Shown: positions 47,318-57,128 of the stretch, piece by piece
Layout of the letters: each line of letters opens with the position of its first letter
Numbering within the stretch: position 1 is the first letter of the stretch
Assembly: GCF_001584335.1 (NCBI RefSeq)
Contig: NZ_LSBB01000020.1
Coordinates: 868,001-932,000 of the forward strand
From: Bacillus atrophaeus
GTDB lineage: Bacteria > Bacillota > Bacilli > Bacillales > Bacillaceae
Length of the DNA stretch: 64,000 nucleotides
Direction of reading: 5' to 3'
Translations under genes and position numbers: made by a program
Notes under the pieces: generated by a model
What the model was told of the DNA's origin: nothing
Database searches by the model: none
Seen by the model: only the letters and a program-made list of their open reading frames with translations

Positions 47318-47770
47318 ATGGCAGATCATCATTTTTATTTAAAAGCACAATGGCCGGGGAAGCGTAATGATGTCGGCACGATAGAAAGCGGAAATCTCAT
47401 GACATCTATTTCGATTCCAAAGGAAATGGACGGACCGGGGCAGGGTACCAATCCTGATGAAATGCTTCTTGGCGCAGCCGCTACCTGCTATATTATTACG
47501 CTCGCAGCCATGATGGAAAGAAGCGGCCTTGAAAAAGAGGATCTGCATATGGAGTCAGAGGGTATTGTTGAAGTCAAAAACGGAATTTTCACGTATAAAA
47601 CAATTATTCACCGCCCTGTTATTTTGCTGAAGCCTGATGCTTCGCAAGCTGATTTGGCGCTCGCGCATAAACTGGCGGAAAAGGCGGAGTCTTCTTGTAT
47701 GATTTCGCGTGCAGTTCAGGGGAACGTGGAATTGAAGCTTGAAGCTTCAGTAAGAGCTTCGGGGGAATAA
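47318..47770 (+). CDS. ymaD: YmaD, OsmC/Ohr family peroxiredoxin-like protein
   Basis: A 150-residue cytoplasmic protein of the OsmC/Ohr superfamily, which reduces organic or inorganic hydroperoxides with a reactive cysteine pair. Both cysteines are visible: one in AAATCYIITLAAMME at the start of the central helix, the other in AESSCMISRAVQGNVE. The N-terminal part (GNLMTSISIPKEMDGPGQGTNPDEMLLGA) is the typical OsmC beta sheet leading to the first Cys helix. An AAGGAGG site precedes the ATG. The length agrees with B. subtilis YmaD. The exact substrate is not known. Confidence 0.88.
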   Translation: MADHHFYLKAQWPGKRNDVGTIESGNLMTSISIPKEMDGPGQGTNPDEMLLGAAATCYIITLAAMMERSGLEKEDLHMESEGIVEVKNGIFTYKTIIHRPVILLKPDASQADLALAHKLAEKAESSCMISRAVQGNVELKLEASVRASGE

Positions 47771-47776
47771 TGGGTT

Positions 47777-47811
47777 CAAACGGTCAGTGTAAGACCGTTT
47801 GTTCTTTTTTT
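47777..47811 (+). terminator. Terminator after ymaD, overlapping the 3' end of ebrB
   Basis: A 9-bp stem CAAACGGTC/GACCGTTTG with a 7-base loop and a T-rich run ends ymaD. The convergent ebrB stop (47784) lies inside the hairpin, so the two genes' 3' ends overlap in this structure. Confidence 0.9.
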
Positions 47812-48131
47812 GCCGATTTTGACTTGTTAAGCAGAACAACCCCGGCTATCACAAGGGTAAGGCCAAATATCCCTTTCATGCTGATGGTTTCGCCAAAAAG
47901 CAAATAACCGATGATAGCGGTCAGCGCTGTACCGATGCCTGACCATGTGGCGTATGCCGAAGATAAGTCAATCGTTTTAAGTGACATGCTTAAAAAAGTG
48001 AAGGCGGATGCAAATCCTGCTATTACTCCGATGCTGGGTCCGATTTGAGTAAAGCCTTCAGACAGTTTCAGCATTGTGCTGCCAAATACCTCTGTGATAA
48101 TTGCCGCAGCTAAAAAAATCATTCCTTTCAT
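47784..48131 (-). CDS. ebrB: EbrB, small multidrug resistance (SMR) efflux subunit
   Basis: A 115-residue, four-helix SMR protein with the conserved membrane Glu in helix 1 (ITEVFGSTMLK) and the helix 3 signature SSAYATWSGIGTALTAIIG. EbrA and EbrB work together as a pair of opposite topology that exports lipophilic cations such as ethidium in exchange for protons (established in B. subtilis). The Lys-rich C-terminal tail (NKSKSAKKEQ) may help fix topology. The start is 16 bases after the ebrA stop, in one operon with ebrA and the tetR-type gene. Confidence 0.92.
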   Translation of the reverse strand: MKGMIFLAAAIITEVFGSTMLKLSEGFTQIGPSIGVIAGFASAFTFLSMSLKTIDLSSAYATWSGIGTALTAIIGYLLFGETISMKGIFGLTLVIAGVVLLNKSKSAKKEQTVLH

Positions 48132-48147
48132 AAAAACACCGCCTTTT

Positions 48148-48462
48148 TTACCAATTTAATAACACAACTCCCGATATTAATAACAGAATCCCGGCAATTC
48201 CTTGTTTATTCAGCTTCTCTTCAAACCACTTTGCTCCGATAACCGCTGTCAGCACCGTGCCCGCTCCGCTCCAAGTGGCATATGATAAGCCGAGAGGTAT
48301 ATGGTTTAATGTCAGCGACAGCATATAAAAGGCAAGTGAATAACCGATGATGACGAACATGATCGGCTTCCAGCGGGTGAAGCCATGAGAGACTTTCAGC
48401 ATGGCAGCGCCCATTGATTCTGATAATATAGCAATTGCGAGGAAGGTGTAACCTAATATCAT
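48148..48462 (-). CDS. ebrA: EbrA, small multidrug resistance (SMR) efflux subunit
   Basis: A 104-residue SMR protein with four membrane helices, the essential Glu in helix 1 (AILSESMGAAMLK) and the SMR signature GLSYATWSGAGTVLTAVIG. It is the partner of EbrB in the inner membrane. The start codon overlaps the stop of the upstream tetR-type gene as ATGA, and its ribosome site (GAGGAGG) lies within the last codons of that gene, so translation is coupled. Confidence 0.93.
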   Translation of the reverse strand: MILGYTFLAIAILSESMGAAMLKVSHGFTRWKPIMFVIIGYSLAFYMLSLTLNHIPLGLSYATWSGAGTVLTAVIGAKWFEEKLNKQGIAGILLLISGVVLLNW

Positions 48463-49001
48463 ATAAAATCCTCCTCTATTACATTCATTAAGCGTTTGAG
48501 CAAAAGCGCTTTTTCTTTTTGTTGCAACGGTTCCAGCTGAAACATTTCTGAAAACCAGATTCCGTCACAGACAAGCCGGATCAGGTGTGACGTCGCAGGA
48601 TCAGAAATTTCTTCATCTGCCCTTTTTTTAAATTCTGTATAAAATGTTCTCCATGGCTTCAGCAGCTCTTCGTTGAAAGACATGGTCGCAAGCATACTTG
48701 TGCACAATTGAACTGTATTTTGGAGTTCAAGATCGTCAAGCGTCGCCAAAACAAACGATTTGACGAAAACGGCTTTATCAGACTGCAAATTTTCTTGATG
48801 ATGATCCAGTAAGTTCTGAAAGTTTGATATGGCGTATTCATTCATTTCGTTAATAAGCTCTTCTTTACTTGAAAAATGATAAAGGAGCCCGGCTTTTGTC
48901 ATGTTTGCTTCTTTCGCCACACGGCTCAAGGTTAAATGCTTTAATCCTTTTTCAGTAATTGTCTTAGCGGCTGCTTCAAAAATTTCTTCTTTTTTTGACA
49001 A
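48459..49001 (-). CDS. TetR-family repressor of the ebrAB operon
   Basis: A 180-residue TetR/AcrR regulator. The N-terminal DNA-binding part is clear: KKEEIFEAAAKTITEKGLKH, then the HTH LSRVAKEANMTKAGLLYHFS, followed by KEELI. The remainder is a helical ligand-binding domain. It starts at a TTG with AGGTG upstream; no other start fits. It ends in a four-base ATGA overlap with ebrA. A near-perfect 22-bp inverted repeat sits at its own promoter, so it most likely represses itself and ebrAB and is released by exported drugs; that is inference from arrangement. As far as I recall B. subtilis 168 has no tetR gene at this place. Confidence 0.9.
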   Translation of the reverse strand: MSKKEEIFEAAAKTITEKGLKHLTLSRVAKEANMTKAGLLYHFSSKEELINEMNEYAISNFQNLLDHHQENLQSDKAVFVKSFVLATLDDLELQNTVQLCTSMLATMSFNEELLKPWRTFYTEFKKRADEEISDPATSHLIRLVCDGIWFSEMFQLEPLQQKEKALLLKRLMNVIEEDFI

Positions 49002-49014
49002 AAAAAAACACCTA

Positions 49015-49068
49015 CTTTACTTACCGGTTAGTAAAGCACATGATATATGATGTTATTTTATGAGTCAA
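49015..49068 (-). promoter_or_regulatory. Promoter and TetR-type operator of the tetR–ebrAB operon
   Basis: On the minus strand −35 TTGACT (49063–49068) and −10 TATCAT (49040–49045) are 17 bases apart. Directly after the −10, at 49015–49036, an inverted repeat with halves CTTTACTAACC and GGTAAGTAAAG (one mismatched pair) covers the expected transcription start. The AACCGGTA-centred design is common for TetR-family operators. Confidence 0.85.
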
Positions 49069-49098
49069 GAGATTCATCTTACCTCAAATTCGGACGTT

Positions 49099-49124
49099 AA
49101 AAAAGACCCCTTTTTAAGGAGTCT
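49099..49124 (-). terminator. Terminator after ymaG
   Basis: A short hairpin (AGACTCC…GGGGTCT, 49104–49124) with a T run on the minus strand lies just past the ymaG stop and separates it from the tetR promoter. Confidence 0.7.
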
Positions 49125-49131
49125 GCTTTTT

Positions 49132-49419
49132 TTAATAGTAATATGGATATGGGGGATACGGATAATAAGGATATCCTCCGTAACCATACGGATAATAAGG
49201 ATATCCTCCGTAACCATACGGATTAAACAAAGCGCTTCCCACTAGGCCGCCAACAAGCCCTCCGATAAACGGGCCGCCATAAAACCCAAAACCGGGACGT
49301 CCGAAGCCATAACCGAAACCAGGTCTGCCAAACCCAAATCCAGGTCTTCCGAAACCAAAACCCGGTCTTCCAAAAGGCCTCATATCACTTTCAGGTGAAT
49401 AATGCTGTACTTCATTCAT
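49132..49419 (-). CDS. ymaG: YmaG, Gly/Phe/Tyr/Pro-rich spore-type structural protein
   Basis: A 95-residue low-complexity protein. The open frame extends to 49644, but the start is placed at the ATG ending at 49419, because GGAGGTG lies seven bases before it and composition changes there from ordinary to low complexity. Residues ~13–45 hold four copies of a GRPGFG(F/Y) motif; a short hydrophobic GGLVGGLVGSALF segment follows; the tail is YGGYPYYPYGYGGYPYYPYP. Such proteins are found in spore coats and other cross-linked layers, with Tyr a substrate for dityrosine formation. YmaG is the gene at this locus in B. subtilis. A structural spore role is inferred from composition. Confidence 0.8.
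   Translation of the reverse strand: MNEVQHYSPESDMRPFGRPGFGFGRPGFGFGRPGFGYGFGRPGFGFYGGPFIGGLVGGLVGSALFNPYGYGGYPYYPYGYGGYPYYPYPPYPYYY
49157..49223 (-). repeat. 30-bp tandem repeat in ymaG
   Basis: Two exact 30-bp units (49157–49186 and 49187–49216) are followed by a 7-bp partial copy. Each encodes one YGYGGYPYYP block. The exactness points to recent slippage. Confidence 0.92.
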
Positions 49420-49535
49420 AATTAAGGCACCTCCGATAATAAAATAAACTTTAGCTGATACCAGAGTATTCAGCCTATACCGATTTGATTGGGCGTTTTC
49501 ACCAAAAGGGAAATTAAAGAAAGGAGTGAGCCGCT

Positions 49536-49940
49536 TTGGGGCTGTACCAATCTGACTGGTCAAAAGCTCCCCCGCACGTTCATGCTTATCAAGCAAAAAC
49601 GAACGTGGTGGAAGGGCACTATCACCTGATTGAAGGATTCTCACAGCCGGAGAACGGAAGCAATACGGATAGGCATACGCATTATTATACGGGGATTACG
49701 TCTTTTGAAAACGGTCATTTTCACCGCTACTATGGCATTTCCGGACCCGCTATCCCGAGATCGGACGGGACGCATTATCATGAAATAAAAGAAACCACTT
49801 ATCTCGCCTACAATGAACCGATAGAAATACAGTACGGCGGTGTTGTGTATGATCCGAGAAACAACGGGAGAAAGACGCATAGACATGACATGAAGGGGCG
49901 AACGCGGGAAATAGTAGGCAATGAGCCGCTCGGCTGGTAA
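49536..49940 (+). CDS. ymaF: YmaF family protein, His-rich
   Basis: A 134-residue soluble protein starting at TTG behind AAGGAGTGAG. It is unusually rich in histidines in paired motifs (HVHAY, HYHLIEG, DRHTHYY, GHFHRYYG, THYHEI, KTHRHD) spaced about 20 residues apart, which suggests a metal-binding beta-repeat such as a cupin-like or propeller strand array; this is inference. It matches YmaF of B. subtilis (about 137 residues) by place and length. Divergent from ymaG across 116 bases. Biological role unknown. Confidence 0.82.
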   Translation: MGLYQSDWSKAPPHVHAYQAKTNVVEGHYHLIEGFSQPENGSNTDRHTHYYTGITSFENGHFHRYYGISGPAIPRSDGTHYHEIKETTYLAYNEPIEIQYGGVVYDPRNNGRKTHRHDMKGRTREIVGNEPLGW

Positions 49941-49999
49941 AAGACGTTTACCGCGTCAGAAAAAGGGCAAAATGAATAGGTGGTTGAATATATGAGTAG

Positions 50000-50008
50000 T
50001 GTTATAAT
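50000..50008 (+). promoter_or_regulatory. Extended −10 promoter of miaA–hfq
   Basis: TGTTATAAT (TG-N-TATAAT) lies 33 bases before the miaA GTG. No well-spaced −35 is seen; the extended −10 may compensate. Confidence 0.55.
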
Positions 50009-50040
50009 AGGGGGAGATTTGTAAAAGAGAGTGATGTGCA

Positions 50041-50985
50041 GTGAAAAAGACAAAACAGCCCGTTGTCATTCTGGTCGGACCGACGGCAGTGGGAAAAACA
50101 AATATAAGTATCCAGCTTGCTAAAGCGTTAAATGCCGAAATTATCAGCGGAGATTCGATGCAGATTTATAAAGGCATGGATATCGGCACGGCAAAGATTT
50201 CTGAGCGGGAGATGGAGGGCATACCTCACCATTTGATTGATATTCTTGACCCATCTGAGCCTTTTTCAACCGCTGATTACCAAAGATTGGTAAGGTCTAA
50301 GATCAAAGAGATCAGCGAAAGAGGAAAGCTTCCCATGATTGTCGGAGGGACGGGTCTGTATATTCAATCTGTTCTGTATGATTATACATTTACAGAAGAA
50401 GCGAACGATCCCGCTTTCCGCAAAAAAATGGAGGAAGCGGCTGTTCAGGAGGGCGCCGAAGCCCTTCACGCCAGATTGGCTGCGGCCGATTCTGAAGCTG
50501 CAGCTTCGATTCATCCGAACAATATCAGAAGAGTGATCCGCGCCTTAGAAATTTTACATACGTCAGGCAAAACGATGTCACAGCATTTAAAAGAGCAGAA
50601 ACGCGAACAGCTGTATCATTCAGTTATGATCGGCCTTACAATGGACAGAGAAGCGCTTTACGAGAGAATTAATGAGCGGGTGGATATGATGATGGCAGAG
50701 GGCCTCGCTGACGAAGTCAAACGGCTTTACAATCAAAATCTGAGAGACTGCCAATCCATTCAGGCAATCGGCTATAAGGAACTGTACGCATATTTTGACG
50801 GAATTGTGACACTTTCGGAAGCTGTCGAGCAATTAAAACAAAACTCCAGACGGTATGCTAAACGCCAACTGACATGGTTTCGCAACAAAATGCACGTCTC
50901 TTGGTTTGATATGACGCCGCCTGTCGATGCCGTGCTGAAGGAAAAGGAAATTTTCACACATATAGCAGGAAAACTTGAACTTTGA
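50041..50985 (+). CDS. miaA: tRNA dimethylallyltransferase MiaA
   Basis: A 314-residue enzyme, the usual Bacillus length, that transfers a dimethylallyl group to N6 of A37 in tRNAs reading UNN codons; the first step towards ms2i6A. The P-loop GPTAVGKT, the ISGDSMQIYKGMDIGTAK block with the catalytic Asp, and the MIVGGTGLY and ERINERVDMM segments are all present. It starts at GTG behind GAGTGAT. hfq follows 39 bases downstream without a terminator, the same pairing as in many bacteria. Confidence 0.97.
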   Translation: MKKTKQPVVILVGPTAVGKTNISIQLAKALNAEIISGDSMQIYKGMDIGTAKISEREMEGIPHHLIDILDPSEPFSTADYQRLVRSKIKEISERGKLPMIVGGTGLYIQSVLYDYTFTEEANDPAFRKKMEEAAVQEGAEALHARLAAADSEAAASIHPNNIRRVIRALEILHTSGKTMSQHLKEQKREQLYHSVMIGLTMDREALYERINERVDMMMAEGLADEVKRLYNQNLRDCQSIQAIGYKELYAYFDGIVTLSEAVEQLKQNSRRYAKRQLTWFRNKMHVSWFDMTPPVDAVLKEKEIFTHIAGKLEL

Positions 50986-51024
50986 TCGAAACAGTATGAT
51001 ATAGAGAATCAAGGAGGACAAAAC

Positions 51025-51246
51025 ATGAAACCGATTAATATTCAGGATCAGTTTTTGAATCAAATCCGAAAAGAAAATACGTTTGTTACTGTTTTTTTAC
51101 TAAACGGCTTTCAGTTGCGCGGCCAAGTGAAAGGCTTTGATAACTTTACGGTATTGCTTGAAACCGAAGGAAAGCAGCAGCTTATATATAAACATGCCAT
51201 CTCTACCTTCGCCCCGCAAAAAAACGTCCAGCTTGAACTCGAATAG
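51025..51246 (+). CDS. hfq: RNA chaperone Hfq
   Basis: A 73-residue Sm-like protein that forms a hexameric ring and binds small RNAs and A-rich tails. The N-terminal helix carries [11 protein letters not shown], Sm1 contains [21 protein letters not shown] and Sm2 the YKHAIST motif (the KH pair is the uridine-binding signature). Behind AAGGAGGAC and closed by a strong terminator. Co-transcribed with miaA by position. Confidence 0.97.
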   Translation: MKPINIQDQFLNQIRKENTFVTVFLLNGFQLRGQVKGFDNFTVLLETEGKQQLIYKHAISTFAPQKNVQLELE

Positions 51247-51253
51247 AATCATG

Positions 51254-51283
51254 AAAAAGGCCATTTTTCAGGGCCTTTTTTTT
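51254..51283 (+). terminator. Intrinsic terminator after hfq
   Basis: AAAAAGGCC and GGGCCTTTTTTTT form a stem of about eight pairs with a long T tract, beginning seven bases past the stop. Confidence 0.92.
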
Positions 51284-51361
51284 ATGCCCGGCGGAACATT
51301 TTTTATATTCATACGTATAGGTATGCCATAATGGAAAATCGTAAAGACGGGGGATGGGAGA

Positions 51362-51631
51362 ATGTTGACGGAAAGTGAAACAGAACTGAGAAGAATCAGA
51401 ATTGCGCTTGTGTTTATTGCTGTATTTTTATTTTTCGGAAGCTGCGGAAATCAAGAAACTGTGGTCGATACCGACCATAGTGATTATGAAATCCCGCAGA
51501 CAAGCTCATTTCCGCTGGACCATAATCATTTTGGCGTTGTCGAGGACGGAACGGTCAAAATATATAAGTATGATGAATCAAAGAACGAGGTAACACTTAA
51601 AAAAGAATGGCTATCCGATGAGCTTGAATAA
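51362..51631 (+). CDS. ymzC: YmzC, small membrane-anchored protein
   Basis: An 89-residue protein with one hydrophobic helix (residues ~13–28, IALVFIAVFLFFGSCG). The Cys right after it in FGSCG resembles a lipobox, so it may be a lipoprotein, or a type I membrane protein with an acidic outer domain of about 60 residues. It is YmzC by position between hfq and ymzA and by length. No known domain. Function unknown. Confidence 0.75.
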   Translation: MLTESETELRRIRIALVFIAVFLFFGSCGNQETVVDTDHSDYEIPQTSSFPLDHNHFGVVEDGTVKIYKYDESKNEVTLKKEWLSDELE

Positions 51632-51712
51632 TTTTCACAAGCATTCGAATTTACAAAGCGGACCGATGCCGCTAAACTAAGTACTGACATAGATCATGCA
51701 GAGGGTGAGAAT

Positions 51713-51925
51713 ATGAAACACAAGGTTATTATCAATCATTGGGAAGAAACCTGTGAGGATGATTCCTGTTATGAATATGGCACAAGCATCATTGTAAACG
51801 GCAAAGAACTGATCAGAGAAGCATCCATTGCAAGCGCCCTGAAAGCAGTCTTAGAAGAAATCGGCGCTGACGCAGAAATTGAAGAAACCGTTGAAAGCGA
51901 ATGTTGTGATTCTTACAAAAAATAA
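51713..51925 (+). CDS. ymzA: YmzA, small acidic protein
   Basis: A 70-residue acidic cytoplasmic protein with four cysteines (CEDDSCYEYG, ESECCDSYKK) behind GAGGGTGAG. YmzA by position upstream of nrdI and by approximate length. The paired cysteines could bind metal or be redox-active; nothing more can be said. A hairpin-plus-T-run terminator about 70 bases downstream separates it from the nrd operon. Confidence 0.72.
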   Translation: MKHKVIINHWEETCEDDSCYEYGTSIIVNGKELIREASIASALKAVLEEIGADAEIEETVESECCDSYKK

Positions 51926-51961
51926 GAAAAAAAATCTAGACTACTAAGCAGTTTTTTTTCG

Positions 51962-52037
51962 TGTTATGATATACATCGGCTTAAAAATGACCCTTTCGAG
52001 TAGGACGAGAGACGATTCTCGTTCTGCTCTCTTTTTT
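51962..52037 (+). terminator. Extended −10 element and hairpin terminator upstream of nrdI
   Basis: TGTTATGAT (51962–51970) resembles an extended −10 box. A strong interrupted stem from GAG 51998–52000 to CTC 52027–52029 (core ACGAGA/TCTCGT) followed by six T (52032–52037) is a terminator. It ends ymzA read-through and would also stop any short RNA begun at the TATGAT box. Confidence 0.65.
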
Positions 52038-52099
52038 GGGCGCATAAGGAGCCGGGCAAAGGTCCTGAATAGAGAAAATATGAACTTTTTATAAAAGCG

Positions 52100-52148
52100 A
52101 ATCTATATATTGTGTTTTTCGGATGTGATAGTATACTATATATAGTGT
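52100..52148 (+). promoter_or_regulatory. nrdI promoter with two NrdR boxes
   Basis: Two 16-bp NrdR-type boxes, AATCTATATATTGTGT (52100–52115) and ATACTATATATAGTGT (52133–52148), start 33 bases apart, about three helical turns. The first covers the −35 TTGTGT (52110–52115) and the second the −10 TATACT (52132–52137), with a 16-base spacer. NrdR binding here would block the promoter when (d)ATP is plentiful. Confidence 0.88.
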
Positions 52149-52189
52149 TAGGAGATAAGAGATTCATAATTTGTAATAGGTCGTGATAA

Positions 52190-54647
<2,458 letters not shown>

Positions 54648-54664
54648 TTAAAGGAGAGTTTATA

Positions 54665-55651
54665 GTGACGAAAATTTATGACGCAGCAAACTGGTCAAAG
54701 CATGAAGATGATTTTACCCAAATGTTCTATAATCAAAATGTAAAGCAGTTCTGGCTTCCGGAAGAGATTGCTTTAAACGGCGATCTCCTCACTTGGAAGT
54801 ACCTTGGGAAAAACGAACAAGATACTTATATGAAGGTGCTCGCCGGGCTTACTCTTCTTGATACCGAGCAGGGAAATACAGGAATGCCGATCGTGGCCGA
54901 CCACGTAGAGGGCCATCAGCGCAAAGCGGTGCTGAACTTTATGGCCATGATGGAGAATGCGGTGCACGCAAAATCGTATTCCAATATTTTTATGACACTT
55001 GCGCCTACTGAAACCATCAACGAAGTGTTCGAATGGGTTAAACAAAATAAATTTTTGCAGAAAAAAGCTCAAATCATTGTCGGCCTTTATCAAAGCATTA
55101 AAAAAGATGATGAGATTTCATTATTCAAAGCCATGGTAGCGTCGGTTTATCTGGAAAGCTTTTTGTTCTACAGCGGGTTCTATTATCCGCTATACTTCTA
55201 CGGACAAGGAAAGCTGATGCAGAGCGGAGAAATCATCAACCTGATTCTGCGCGATGAAGCCATTCACGGCGTATACATCGGGCTCCTTGCACAAGAAATA
55301 TACAATAAGCAGCCCGAAGAGAAAAAAGCTGAACTGCGCGAGTTCTCAATTGAACTATTGGAACAGCTTTATGAAAATGAACTTGAATATACAGAGGATC
55401 TGTATGACCAAGTCGGGCTGTCACACGATGTGAAGAAGTTTATCCGCTATAACGCGAATAAAGCACTTATGAACCTTGGCTTTGATTCTTACTTTGAAGA
55501 AGAAGAAATTAATCCGATCGTCTTAAACGGATTAAACACAAAAACAAAATCACATGACTTCTTCTCGATGAAGGGGAATGGCTATAAGAAAGCTACGGTG
55601 GAGCCGATTAAAGACGACGACTTTTATTTTGATGAAAAAGAGCAGATATAA
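54665..55651 (+). CDS. nrdF: Ribonucleoside-diphosphate reductase class Ib, beta subunit NrdF
   Basis: A radical-generating subunit of 328 residues. The start is the GTG at 54665 ([10 protein letters not shown]), ten bases after AAAGGAGAG; the in-frame ATG at 54635 lies inside nrdE and lacks a ribosome site. Metal ligands and the radical Tyr are seen in [22 protein letters not shown] (Tyr of the radical), [12 protein letters not shown] and [11 protein letters not shown]. It follows nrdE by 17 bases. Confidence 0.97.
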   Translation: MTKIYDAANWSKHEDDFTQMFYNQNVKQFWLPEEIALNGDLLTWKYLGKNEQDTYMKVLAGLTLLDTEQGNTGMPIVADHVEGHQRKAVLNFMAMMENAVHAKSYSNIFMTLAPTETINEVFEWVKQNKFLQKKAQIIVGLYQSIKKDDEISLFKAMVASVYLESFLFYSGFYYPLYFYGQGKLMQSGEIINLILRDEAIHGVYIGLLAQEIYNKQPEEKKAELREFSIELLEQLYENELEYTEDLYDQVGLSHDVKKFIRYNANKALMNLGFDSYFEEEEINPIVLNGLNTKTKSHDFFSMKGNGYKKATVEPIKDDDFYFDEKEQI

Positions 55652-55698
55652 TATCTGCTCTTTTCGGCTTGATGATGTGAACAGGAGGAAAACGAAAA

Positions 55699-56319
55699 AT
55701 GGAAAAAATGGATGAAGTTATTTTAGTTGCTCCGCGGGATGAAGTGTTTAAGAAAGAAAGCTTAACCTTCCAAGGCGTAAACAGTGAAGACGAACGTATC
55801 ACTGAAATCATGGCGCAGATTGAAGCGCATTATCGTGAAATGAGAAGGGGAGATGCTGAAGAAGATCCGCTCTTCAAGCAGCCGATTCCTTACGTAGTCA
55901 TTACACGCGAAGATGAAGTGTTTGTTTATGAACGGCTTGTAGGCGGAGGAGAGACGCGTCTGCACAATAAACTTTCGCTTGGTTTTGGCGGCCATATGAA
56001 TCACATTGAAGGGGCAGCATCATTTTCGGAAGTGTTAAAACTAAACACTGACCGCGAGCTGGATGAGGAACTTCAAATCAATGGAGAAGATAAACTGAAG
56101 ATCGTCACACTCGGTTTAATCAATGATGACGAAAACAGTGTCGGTAAAGTGCATATCGGCATCCTTTCAGCGCTTCAATTGAAATCAGGAGCACATGTGG
56201 AAGTCAAAGAAAAGGAACAAATTGCAGGCAAGTGGATGAGCATTTCTGAGTTAAAACAAGAAAGTGTTTACAGCCGGCTGGAAACGTGGTCGCAGTTTGT
56301 CGTGGATATTTTAGAATAG
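55699..56319 (+). CDS. ymaB: YmaB, Nudix-like protein of the nrd operon
   Basis: A 206-residue cytoplasmic protein behind AGGAGGAAA, 47 bases after nrdF with no terminator between, so probably the last gene of nrdI–nrdE–nrdF–ymaB. A Nudix-like motif is seen from GFGGHMNHIEG to DRELDEELQI; its REL-EE-L core fits metal and pyrophosphate binding although spacing is not that of the strict Nudix box. The length matches B. subtilis YmaB. The substrate is unknown; a nucleotide or modified dNTP would suit the operon. Confidence 0.85.
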   Translation: MEKMDEVILVAPRDEVFKKESLTFQGVNSEDERITEIMAQIEAHYREMRRGDAEEDPLFKQPIPYVVITREDEVFVYERLVGGGETRLHNKLSLGFGGHMNHIEGAASFSEVLKLNTDRELDEELQINGEDKLKIVTLGLINDDENSVGKVHIGILSALQLKSGAHVEVKEKEQIAGKWMSISELKQESVYSRLETWSQFVVDILE

Positions 56320-56362
56320 AAAAACCCGGTTCCTCTATTAGAGAGAGGGACCGGGTTTTTTT
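56320..56362. terminator. Bidirectional terminator between ymaB and cwlC
   Basis: A long stem (ACCCGGTTCCTCT with AGAGGGACCGGGT) flanked by A and T runs fills the 44-base gap between convergent stops and can serve both genes. Confidence 0.93.
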
Positions 56363-56363
56363 C

Positions 56364-57128
56364 TTATTCTTGTACGATAAACGCATCAAAGCCGGCATTT
56401 TTTGCTTTAGTGACAAGAGCATCAGCGTTGTTTTGTGAAGAAAAAGCGCCAATTTGCACCTTGTATAGGCTGTCCTTTAAAAGCACGATCGCATTGAAAC
56501 CTTTAGCCTTTGCGCTGGAAGCGAGCGAATCTGCATTTGCTTTTACTTTAAAGGCTCCGATTTGGACTTTGTATAAACTGTCGCTAGGCTTTTTTTTTAG
56601 ATTAAAGGCTTGTGCCAACCCATTGGCATGTCCCCTTGCCAGGCTCTGAATAAAACTCGCTGTTTTTAATTTGTTGGCATCTGCCGCTGTGTCAATAAAA
56701 CCGTTTTCTGTAAGCAATGCAGGCATGGCAGTCTCTCTTAACACAAGGAAATTTGCTGATTTTTTCCCTCTGTCGGCAAAGTCCGCCGCTTTCAAAACCT
56801 CTCCATGGATATGTGACTGGTAAGTTGTCGTCGGCGATCCGACTCCCGGATAAACATAGCTCTCAAAGCCAGTCCCGCCTCCGGCATTAATATGAATGGA
56901 TAAAAAATAATCTGCTCCCCAGCTATTAGCCGCATCCGCCCGGTCATCTAAGCTGACAAATTGGTCGCTTGTCCTGCTCATTCGTAAAGAAACATCCTCA
57001 TACTCGTTGGTTAAAATCGTGCGTAACGCTAAAGCGATTTGCAAAGTCAGCGCCTTTTCCTGCAAACCATTGCCTGTTGCACCAGGATCAGTCCCCCCAT
57101 GGCCCGGATCAATAAAAATTTTAACCAT
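56364..57128 (-). CDS. cwlC: N-acetylmuramoyl-L-alanine amidase CwlC
   Basis: A 254-residue Amidase_3 enzyme that cleaves the muramoyl–L-alanine bond and helps lyse the mother cell after sporulation (established for B. subtilis CwlC). The start is set at 57128, where MVKIFIDPGHGG follows GAGGTG; the frame extends ten codons further without a ribosome site. Zinc site: His in DPGHGG, Glu in GLQEKALTL, His in LSIHINAG; catalytic Glu in LTENGFI. The C-terminus has two SPOR-like repeats, each beginning SLYKVQIGAF, that bind peptidoglycan. No signal peptide, as usual for a mother-cell lysis enzyme. Confidence 0.96.
   Translation of the reverse strand: MVKIFIDPGHGGTDPGATGNGLQEKALTLQIALALRTILTNEYEDVSLRMSRTSDQFVSLDDRADAANSWGADYFLSIHINAGGGTGFESYVYPGVGSPTTTYQSHIHGEVLKAADFADRGKKSANFLVLRETAMPALLTENGFIDTAADANKLKTASFIQSLARGHANGLAQAFNLKKKPSDSLYKVQIGAFKVKANADSLASSAKAKGFNAIVLLKDSLYKVQIGAFSSQNNADALVTKAKNAGFDAFIVQE

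Noticed and set aside
49420..49644. In-frame upstream extension of ymaG
   Set aside because: No ribosome site at the upstream Met, it runs through the ymaF start region, and composition is ordinary; GGAGGTG before 49419 marks the start.
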